A DNA stretch of 64,000 nt from Nocardiopsis_B mangrovi. Lineage in GTDB: Bacteria > Actinomycetota > Actinomycetes > Streptosporangiales > Streptosporangiaceae. The notes below the pieces were generated by a model that was not told the DNA's origin, ran no database searches, and saw only the letters and a program-made list of their open reading frames with translations. A program made the translations under genes and the position numbers. Location of the stretch: assembly GCF_042653925.1 (NCBI RefSeq), contig NZ_JBHSFQ010000033.1:9194-73193 (forward strand), in the 5' to 3' direction. How positions within the stretch are numbered: position 1 is the stretch's first letter; each line of letters opens with the position of its first letter. Shown here piece after piece: positions 57,880 to 64,000 of this stretch.

Positions 57880-60396
57880 ATGCACGTGGTCGGCCTGACG
57901 GAGATCGACGCCGGCATGATCGGCCTCGTGGGCGGCAAGGCCGCCGGGCTGGGCGAGATGGTGCGGGCCGGGGAGCGCGTCCCGCCCGGGTTCTGCCTGA
58001 CCACCGATGCCCACAAGGACGGCGTCGTCCCCGAACGGGAACTGGCGGCGGCCTACGAGAGGCTGGGCGGCGGCCGGGTCGCCGTCCGCTCCAGCGCCAC
58101 CGCCGAGGACCTGCCCGAGGCCAGCTTCGCCGGGCAGCAGGACACCGTGCTCGGCGTCGAGGGCCTGGCGGATCTGGTGGCCGCGGTACGGCGGTGCTGG
58201 GAGTCGCTGGACTCCGAGCGCGCCGTGTCCTACCGGAACACCCACGGGATCGACCGCGGCCAGGCGTACATGGCGGTCGTGGTGCAGCGGATGGTCGAGG
58301 CGGACACCGCCGGGGTGCTGTTCACCGCCGACCCGCTCAGCGGCAGCCGGTCGGTCATGGTCGCCGACGCCGTGCGCGGGCCGGGCACCGCGGTGGTCGA
58401 CGGCAGCGCCATACCCGACCACTACACCGTGGGCCCCGGCGGAGTCGACGGCCCTGACGACGGGTGCCTGTCCCGCGACCAGGTGGCGGAGCTGCGCGCC
58501 GCGGGCGAGCGCCTCCAGCGGCATTTCGGCTCCCCCCAGGACGCCGAATGGGCCTACGACGCCCACGGCGTGCTGTGGCTGCTCCAGTCCCGGCCGATCA
58601 CGACCCTGTTCCCGCTGCCCGACGACGGGCACCTGCCCGGGCCCCGCGCCTACCTGGAGATCGGCCACATGCAGGGGCTGCTGCGCCCCATCACCCCGAT
58701 GGGCCTGTCCATGCTGGGGCTGATCACGGGCGAGTGGATGGGCGCCTACATGAAGAGCCGCGGGCCCGGCGGCGTGACCTCCCCCTTCATGGTCGGCGTC
58801 GGCGGACGCCTATACGCCGACCTCACCGACCTCCTGCGCAGCGCCTCGGTCCGGTCGCGCGTCCCCGCCGCGATGGACGTCTACGGTCCCCGGGCCAAAA
58901 CGGCCGTGGCGGCCCTCCTGAAGGACCCGCGCTTCTCCCCCCGGCGCGGTGTGCCGTTCAGCGTCGGGCCGATGGCGGGTCTGGTCGTGCGGTGGGCCCC
59001 GTCCGCGCTGACCGGTATCGGCGGCGCGATCGCACGGCCGGCGGCGGCCCGCGAGAAGGCGTTCGCCGCGGTGAGGCGGCTCCGGGAGCAGTCCGCCTCC
59101 CCGCTGCCGCCCGACGCTCCCCCCTCCGCGCGCCTGCGGTTCATCGAGGGCGACACCCTCAAGGACGCGCTGTTCCAGGGCATCGCCGACATGCTGTGGC
59201 CGATGTGCACCGGCATCCTCCTCGGCGTCCTCCCCTCGTCGCTCCTCAAGGGCGTCGCCACCGGCGCGGAGGCCGAGACGGTCCTGGGCGGCATGCCGCA
59301 CAACGTCACCACCGAGATGGACCTGGAGCTGTGGCGGATGGCGTCCCGGGCCGCCGGGCACCGCGACCTGTTCGCGGGCACCCCGCCCGAAGAGCTCGCG
59401 GCGAGGTTCCGGGCCGGGACCCTGCCCGATATCGGGATGCGGTCGTTCCTCGGCGTCTACGGGCACCGGGCGGCGGCCGAGGTCGACATCGGCGTGCCGC
59501 GGTGGGGCGACGACCCCACTCCGCTGTTCGGCACGATCGCCAACTACCTGCGGGTGGACGACCCCGACCAGGCGCCCGACCAGCGGTTCGCCCGCGCCGC
59601 CGCGCGTGCCGAGACGGTGATCGGCGAGCTGGACCGGCGCGTGCGCCGGAGACGGTCGGTCCGCGGCCGGCTGGGGGTGTTCCTCATGCGCCGGTCGCGC
59701 GAGCTGACGGGCCTGCGCGAGCTGGCCAAGTTCGCCTGGCTCCTGCCCTTCCACCAGATGCGGCGGCAGCTGGTGCTCATCGGTGAGGAGCTGGCCGGCC
59801 GCGGTCTGCTGGAGCGGGCCGGCGACGTCATGTTCCTCGAACTGGGCGAGGTGCGCGCGGCGGTCGAGGACGGCGCCGACCACCGGGACCTGGTCGCCGG
59901 GCGCAGAGCCGCCTACCAGCGGGAGCTGCGCCGCCCGCAGGTGCCGGGCCTGCTGCTGTCGGACGGCACCGACGTCGAGTCGCTGCTGCCCGCTCCCGCG
60001 CCGGTGGAGGGCGCGATGGCGGGGCTGGCCGCGGCACCGGGGCGGGCCACCGGCCGGGCACGGGTGGTGCGCGATCCGGCCGGAGCGCACCTGGAACCGG
60101 GCGAGATCCTGGTGGCCCCCACCACCGACCCCGGGTGGACGCCGCTGTTCATGACAGCGGCGGGGCTGGTCACCGAGACCGGGTCGCCGATCGCGCACGG
60201 CCCGACGGTCGCCCGCGAGTACGGCATCCCCGCGGTGATCTGCCTGCGCGACGCCACCCGGCGGATCAAGGACGGCGACCTCATCACGGTCGACGGTACG
60301 GCCGGCACGGTCACACCCGAGCCCGAAGCCGAAGCGGAGAAGGCGGCAGAGGCGACGGCCGACGCCGCGACGGGCGCTCCGGACGCCCGGGCGTAG
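57880..60396 (+). CDS. PEP-synthase-like phosphotransferase, rifampin phosphotransferase (RPH) family
   Basis: Protein of 838 residues. N-terminal ATP-grasp (PPDK_N): VGGKAAGLGEMVRAGERVPP, AVRSSATAEDLPEASFAGQQ, QRMVEADTAGVLFTADPLSG. The middle 370 residues are the variable RIF-binding-like region, and the C-terminal swivelling His domain ends TETGSPIAHGPTVAREYGIP with the phospho-carrier His near residue 773. This architecture is that of rifampin phosphotransferases, which inactivate rifamycins by phosphorylating C21-OH; other PEP/pyruvate-type functions are possible. ATG at 57880 follows GAGGGG; an in-frame upstream start exists at 57733. No PEP carboxylase or regulator nearby. Confidence 0.82.
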   Translation: MHVVGLTEIDAGMIGLVGGKAAGLGEMVRAGERVPPGFCLTTDAHKDGVVPERELAAAYERLGGGRVAVRSSATAEDLPEASFAGQQDTVLGVEGLADLVAAVRRCWESLDSERAVSYRNTHGIDRGQAYMAVVVQRMVEADTAGVLFTADPLSGSRSVMVADAVRGPGTAVVDGSAIPDHYTVGPGGVDGPDDGCLSRDQVAELRAAGERLQRHFGSPQDAEWAYDAHGVLWLLQSRPITTLFPLPDDGHLPGPRAYLEIGHMQGLLRPITPMGLSMLGLITGEWMGAYMKSRGPGGVTSPFMVGVGGRLYADLTDLLRSASVRSRVPAAMDVYGPRAKTAVAALLKDPRFSPRRGVPFSVGPMAGLVVRWAPSALTGIGGAIARPAAAREKAFAAVRRLREQSASPLPPDAPPSARLRFIEGDTLKDALFQGIADMLWPMCTGILLGVLPSSLLKGVATGAEAETVLGGMPHNVTTEMDLELWRMASRAAGHRDLFAGTPPEELAARFRAGTLPDIGMRSFLGVYGHRAAAEVDIGVPRWGDDPTPLFGTIANYLRVDDPDQAPDQRFARAAARAETVIGELDRRVRRRRSVRGRLGVFLMRRSRELTGLRELAKFAWLLPFHQMRRQLVLIGEELAGRGLLERAGDVMFLELGEVRAAVEDGADHRDLVAGRRAAYQRELRRPQVPGLLLSDGTDVESLLPAPAPVEGAMAGLAAAPGRATGRARVVRDPAGAHLEPGEILVAPTTDPGWTPLFMTAAGLVTETGSPIAHGPTVAREYGIPAVICLRDATRRIKDGDLITVDGTAGTVTPEPEAEAEKAAEATADAATGAPDARA

Positions 60397-60580
60397 GAGA
60401 CCTCCGCACCGCCCGGGCAGGCCGGCCGCCGGCGGTGTCCGGCCACCCCCTCAGCGCTGATCCCGCGCCGGCCCCCACTGCCGCGCCCGGCCGGTCGCCG
60501 CGCCGTGTGGCCGACCCCGCGGTGGCCGGACGTCGGCGCGGCGGCGCCCGTCGTGCCGGACCCCGCACAATTCCACTGAA

Positions 60581-60614
60581 ACACATTTGTCATTTTTGTA
60601 ACACGTTTGTCATT
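60581..60614. repeat. two 14-bp direct repeats, 20-bp period
   Basis: acacatttgtcatt at 60581-60594 and acacgtttgtcatt at 60601-60614 differ at one base. The 20-bp spacing is close to two helical turns, which suggests tandem binding of a regulator on one DNA face. Confidence 0.65.
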
Positions 60615-60633
60615 ATAGAAAATATCTATAATG
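60611..60633. promoter_or_regulatory. 23-bp inverted repeat containing a TATAAT box
   Basis: Arms cattataga and tctataatg (9 bp, perfect) with 5-nt spacer. The right arm holds TATAAT (60627-60632). Symmetry means the same hexamer occurs on the other strand. Candidate operator for the betaine importer, with 237 bp to proX. Confidence 0.65.
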
Positions 60634-60869
60634 ACCAGCAGGTATCGATATAGGTCGCATTTTCCCAGGCATTGAACTTGTGCGCGGATGTACACCAGTA
60701 TCAATCGACGTGCGCCCCATGATCGGCGTTTGACAATTCCACAGAAAATGCGAAACCGGATCGCACACCGCCCGAGGGGCCCTACGAGAATTCAACCCCT
60801 CCGCCCGGGCGAAGGCATGGAAAACGGGGAAATCTCAGATCCGGCGACCATCCAGAGAGGCACAGACTC

Positions 60870-61820
60870 ATGTATCCGCGACCAGGCCGCGTTCTGGCAC
60901 CCTCCCTCGCGGCGCTCAGCGTTCTGACCGTCGCCGCGTGCACCCAACCCGAGGGGGGCTTCGGCGCCGGCGGCGGGGGCGAAACGGAGATCACCCTGGT
61001 GGAGCAGCCGTGGGAAGACCTGATGGTCGAGAACGCGATCGTCAGCCGGGTCCTGGAGGAGCTCGGATACAGCGTCAGCATCGAGGAGCTCTCCGTCCCG
61101 CTCGGCGCCCAGGCGCTGGCCAGCGGGGACGCCGACGCCTACCTCGGCAACTGGTGGCCGAGCCAGGAGGAGGTCTTCGCCGAGTACATCGACGACGGCA
61201 GCGTGGAGGTCCTCGGCACGCTCGTCACGGGAACGTCCTATGAGCCCGCCGTCCCCCGGTACGTCGCCGACGAGCTCGACGTGACGTCGCTCGCCGACCT
61301 CGCACCCAACGCGGCGGAGTTCGACAACGAGTTCCTCGGGATCGAGCCCGGGACGCCGGGCAACCAGAGCATCCAGGACGCCATCGGCGACGACGCCTAC
61401 GGCCTCGGCGACTGGAACCTCCTGGAGTCGAGCACCCCGGCGATGCTCGCCGAGGTCGAGCAGCGGGTCGACAACGAGGAGCCGGTCGTCTTCCTCGCCT
61501 GGGAACCGCACTGGATGAACGTCGAGTGGGACCTCGTCTACCTCGACGACCCCGAGGACGCCTGGCCCGGCGCCGGCGAGATCCGGGTCGCCACCCGCGA
61601 GGCGTTCGAGTCCGACAACCCGAACGTGGCGCGGCTGCTGTCCCAGATGGAGGTGGACTCCGACACCGCCTCCGACTGGGTCCACGCGGTGAGCCAGGAG
61701 AACACGTCCGCCGAGGACGTCGCCGCCGCCTGGATCGCGGACAACCCCGACGTGGTCGACACCTGGCTGGAGGGCGTCGAGACCGTCGACGGCGAGCCCG
61801 CGGAGGCCCCCCGTGATTGA
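60870..61820 (+). CDS. proX: glycine betaine/proline-type substrate-binding lipoprotein
   Basis: Lipoprotein of 316 residues (lipobox VAAC, Cys24). OpuAC domain: LVEQPWEDLMVENAIVSRVL, LGNWWPSQEEVF with Trp residues of the aromatic betaine cage, FLAWEPHWMNVEWDL with further Trp. It collects compatible solute such as glycine betaine outside the membrane. Its stop overlaps the ATP-binding gene (GTG at 61813), so proXVW are co-expressed. ATG follows AGAGAGGC. Confidence 0.9.
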   Translation: MYPRPGRVLAPSLAALSVLTVAACTQPEGGFGAGGGGETEITLVEQPWEDLMVENAIVSRVLEELGYSVSIEELSVPLGAQALASGDADAYLGNWWPSQEEVFAEYIDDGSVEVLGTLVTGTSYEPAVPRYVADELDVTSLADLAPNAAEFDNEFLGIEPGTPGNQSIQDAIGDDAYGLGDWNLLESSTPAMLAEVEQRVDNEEPVVFLAWEPHWMNVEWDLVYLDDPEDAWPGAGEIRVATREAFESDNPNVARLLSQMEVDSDTASDWVHAVSQENTSAEDVAAAWIADNPDVVDTWLEGVETVDGEPAEAPRD

Positions 61821-63009
61821 GGCGCGGCATCTCACGAAGGTCTTCGACCTCCCGCCGGCGCGGGCGGGGCGGATCCTGGACGCCCCGGCCGACCGCGCCC
61901 GCGCGGTGCGGGAGGCCGGCGGTGTCCTCGCCGTCGACGACGTGTCCTTCTCGGTGGACAAGGGCGAGCTCTTCGTCATCATGGGCCTGTCCGGGTCGGG
62001 CAAGTCCACCGTCATCCGGATGATCAACCGCCTGGTGGCGCCGAGCGCCGGGAGCGTCGTGTACGACGGGGCCGACGTCGGCGGCATGACCCCGCGGGAG
62101 CTGCGCGAGCTTCGGAACCGGCGCGTCGGCATGGTCTTCCAGCACTTCGCGCTCTTCCCGCACCGCACCGTCCGGGAGAACGCCGCCTACGGCCTGAAGG
62201 CCCGCGGCGTGCCCAAGCGCGAGCGGCTGCGCCGCGCCGACCGCGCCCTGGAGCAGGTGGGGCTCGGCCGGCGGGGCGACGCCTACCCCGACGAGTTCAG
62301 CGGGGGGATGAAGCAGCGTGTCGGGCTCGCCCGCGCCCTGACGACGGACCCCGACGTCCTCATCATGGACGAGCCGTTCAGCGCGCTCGACCCGCTCACC
62401 CGCCGCTCGATGCAGGAGCAACTGCTCGAACTGCAACGGGACTTCCGCAAGACCATCATCTTCGTGACGCACGACCTCAACGAGGCGATGCGCCTCGGCG
62501 ACCGGATCATGGTCATGCGCAACGGCCGGATCGTCCAGCTGGGCACCGGGCCCGAGATCATCTCGCAGCCGGCGGACGCCTACGTCGAGGACTTCGTCTC
62601 CGACGTCGACCGCACACGCGTCCTCACGGCGGGAACGGTCATGCAGCCCCCGTGGGTCACCGCGGCCGTCGGCGACGACCCGGCGGCGGTGCTCGGCCGG
62701 CTGCGGGAATCCCCGGGCCACGGCGTCTACGTCACCGCCCCCGACGGCGGGATCGCCGGTGTCGCCACCGACGCGCTGCTGTCCGAAGCGGTCGCCGGAA
62801 ACCGCGCCGACCTGGAGAGCTGCCTCGGCGGCGGCTACACCGCGGTCCCCGACGACGCCCCCCTGATCGAGTTCTGCCATCGCGCGGGCGGGCACCCCGT
62901 GCCGCTCGCGGTCGTGGACCGCGACAAGCGGCTGGTCGGCGTCGTCCCCAGGGCCCGCGTCCTGGACGCCATCGCCTCCACCCCCAAGGACGTGAACGAG
63001 CATGCCTAG
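61813..63009 (+). CDS. proV: glycine betaine/proline ABC transporter ATP-binding protein
   Basis: ATPase of 398 residues. Walker A GLSGSGKSTVIR near 58, signature FSGGMKQRVGLARAL, Walker B LIMDEPFSALDPL, switch FVTHDLNEAMRLGDR. The C-terminal 110 residues hold two CBS-type repeats, used in osmosensing by OpuA. Start GTG, overlap with proX. N-terminal insert after ARHLTKVFDLPPARAG is normal for ProV. Confidence 0.9.
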   Translation: MIEARHLTKVFDLPPARAGRILDAPADRARAVREAGGVLAVDDVSFSVDKGELFVIMGLSGSGKSTVIRMINRLVAPSAGSVVYDGADVGGMTPRELRELRNRRVGMVFQHFALFPHRTVRENAAYGLKARGVPKRERLRRADRALEQVGLGRRGDAYPDEFSGGMKQRVGLARALTTDPDVLIMDEPFSALDPLTRRSMQEQLLELQRDFRKTIIFVTHDLNEAMRLGDRIMVMRNGRIVQLGTGPEIISQPADAYVEDFVSDVDRTRVLTAGTVMQPPWVTAAVGDDPAAVLGRLRESPGHGVYVTAPDGGIAGVATDALLSEAVAGNRADLESCLGGGYTAVPDDAPLIEFCHRAGGHPVPLAVVDRDKRLVGVVPRARVLDAIASTPKDVNEHA

Positions 63010-63931
63010 GATCCCCGTCGGCGCGGCGATCGAATCCGCGCTGCAGTGGCTGGTGGACAACGTCGGCGGCTTCTTCGACGGCGTCGCCGCGGTGCTGCTG
63101 TTCGCCGTCAACGCCGTCTACACGGCTCTCGCCTCCCTGATGCCGTTCGCGCTGATCGCGGTCTTCGCGCTGCTGGCCGCCGTCGCGGTCCGCAGCATCG
63201 CCCTGACCGCGTTCACGGTGCTGGCGTTCCTGCTCGTGGACGGCATGCAGCTGTGGACGGAGACGCTGGAGACCCTGGCGGTCGTCATCATCGCCGCGCT
63301 CATGTCGATCGCCGTCGGCGTCCCGATCGGGATCCTGGCCGCGAACAGCCCGCGGGTGAGCTTCTACGTCCGGCCGGTCCTCGACTTCATGCAGACCCTG
63401 CCGGTCTTCGTCTACCTCGTGCCGTCGGTCTTCTTCTTCGGCATCGGAGTCGTCCCCGGAATCGTCGCCACAACGGTGTTCGCCATACCGCCGGCGGTCC
63501 GCCTCACCGAGCTGGGCATACGCCAGGTCGACGCCGAGATCGTGGAGGCGGCGCGCGCGTTCGGGCCGCGCCCCGGGCAGGTGCTGCGCGAGGTCCAGCT
63601 GCCGCTGGCGCTGCCGTCCATCATGACCGGCGTCAACCAGGTGATCATGCTCGCGCTGTCGATGGTGGTCGTCGCCGGCATGGTCGGCGCCGAGGGGCTG
63701 GGCGGGGTCGTCGTCAGCGGCGTCACCCAGTTCAACATCGGCGTCGCGTTCGAGGGGGGCATCGCCGTGGTCATCCTCGCCATCTACCTCGACCGGGTGA
63801 CCAGCGCCCTCGGCCGGTCCCGTGGATCCGGCCGCCGCGCACGTGCCGCCCTCGACGCGCTGCTCGGCCGGCGCGGCCGGGCGGAGGCGACGGAGGCGGC
63901 GGCCCCGGAACCCGAGCGCGCCGTCGCCTGA
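63002..63931 (+). CDS. proW: glycine betaine/proline ABC transporter permease
   Basis: Permease of 309 residues with about six to seven helices and the BPD_transp_1 loop EAARAFGPRPGQVLREVQLP. ATG at 63002 overlaps the proV stop by 8 bp. C-terminal tail of about 35 Ala/Arg-rich residues. Completes the ProXVW betaine importer. Confidence 0.9.
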   Translation: MPRIPVGAAIESALQWLVDNVGGFFDGVAAVLLFAVNAVYTALASLMPFALIAVFALLAAVAVRSIALTAFTVLAFLLVDGMQLWTETLETLAVVIIAALMSIAVGVPIGILAANSPRVSFYVRPVLDFMQTLPVFVYLVPSVFFFGIGVVPGIVATTVFAIPPAVRLTELGIRQVDAEIVEAARAFGPRPGQVLREVQLPLALPSIMTGVNQVIMLALSMVVVAGMVGAEGLGGVVVSGVTQFNIGVAFEGGIAVVILAIYLDRVTSALGRSRGSGRRARAALDALLGRRGRAEATEAAAPEPERAVA

Positions 63932-63965
63932 CGCCCGCGCCGCGGCCGCGTCCGGGATCCGCCGC

Positions 63966-64000
63966 GGCCGTGCCGCCGCCCGTCCGGCGACGGCACGGCC
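63966..64000. terminator. terminator after proXVW
   Basis: 10-bp stem ggccgtgccg (63966-63975) / cggcacggcc (63991-64000) with an inner partial stem. The hairpin ends at the window edge, so its full extent is not visible. Confidence 0.7.

Larger units (their letters stand above)
60397..60869. promoter_or_regulatory. AT-rich promoter region of proXVW with repeats
   Basis: No gene supported in 473 bp. The right half (60570-60740) is strikingly A/T-rich. It contains direct repeats at 60581 and 60601, an inverted repeat at 60611-60633 and TTGACA at 60730-60735. A perfect TATAAT at 60627-60632 lies within the inverted repeat, so promoter and operator appear combined. Osmotic control of proXVW would act here. 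Confidence 0.55.

Overview
The window is 64 kb of very GC-rich DNA with strong third-position GC bias, many GTG and some TTG starts, 4-bp ATGA/GTGA gene overlaps, and hairpin terminators without U-tracts. Twin-arginine exported enzymes, SARP/AfsR, LacI, IclR and MerR regulators, an AfsA-type protein and a TGGGAGCGCTCCCA operator (the CelR/CebR box of Thermobifida and Streptomyces) point to a filamentous actinomycete. A Nocardiopsis/Streptomonospora-like genome is my inference; no 16S rRNA, tRNA gene, CRISPR array or complete mobile element was seen.

Region 1 (1-4.9 kb) is the end of a small-molecule operon: adenylate-forming ligase (cut by the window edge), SDR reductase, acyl carrier protein and an AfsA-hotdog protein, followed by an orphan LuxR regulator with a degenerate receiver and a frameshifted gene. 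Region 2 (4.9-15.3 kb) is regulatory and redox: GPP34, MerR, SDR, a 1093-residue AfsR-like regulator facing a translationally coupled imine-reductase-like enzyme plus SDR, a secreted protein, and a MmyB-type XRE regulator. Region 3 (15.6-22.5 kb) is an organosulfur module: SsuABC importer, IclR regulator, SsuD-like flavin monooxygenase, cupin, DsbA-like protein and flavin reductase, with shared promoter and operator architecture. Region 4 (22.5-37.2 kb) holds a DUF4132 remnant, a glycosyltransferase, a LacI-controlled catabolic operon (FAD oxidoreductase, hydantoinase/oxoprolinase, HExxH protein, permease) facing a Tat-exported beta-propeller hydrolase, then lactate permease, a VOC protein and a papain-like/BtrH-like protein.

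Region 5 (37.4-48.3 kb) is metal and thiol chemistry: CadC-like sensor plus P1B ATPase, small secreted and acidic proteins, a thiol oxidoreductase next to an internally deleted VKOR, an AGCS amino-acid symporter, and a CopC/PCuAC/Dyp-peroxidase operon with a ferric-reductase-like membrane protein. Region 6 (48.7-57.6 kb) has an acetyltransferase, a LacI-RpiB-MFS sugar unit, remnants of a P450 and a GATase1/AraC regulator, a thioesterase, a divergent methionyl-tRNA synthetase and a pectate lyase. Region 7 (57.9-64 kb) has a rifampin-phosphotransferase-like enzyme and a ProXVW betaine importer.

The most novel signal I found is upstream of the methionyl-tRNA synthetase paralogue. A 23-codon leader ORF with six Met codons, three of them consecutive, is followed by two mutually exclusive RNA pairings, one of which hides the metG ribosome-binding site. 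This looks like a Met-tRNA-sensing attenuator. The second is the ligase/SDR/ACP/AfsA operon, which may make an ACP-tethered autoregulator. The window also carries several gene remnants (DUF4132, VOC, VKOR, P450, AraC-like), which suggests an accessory region undergoing decay.
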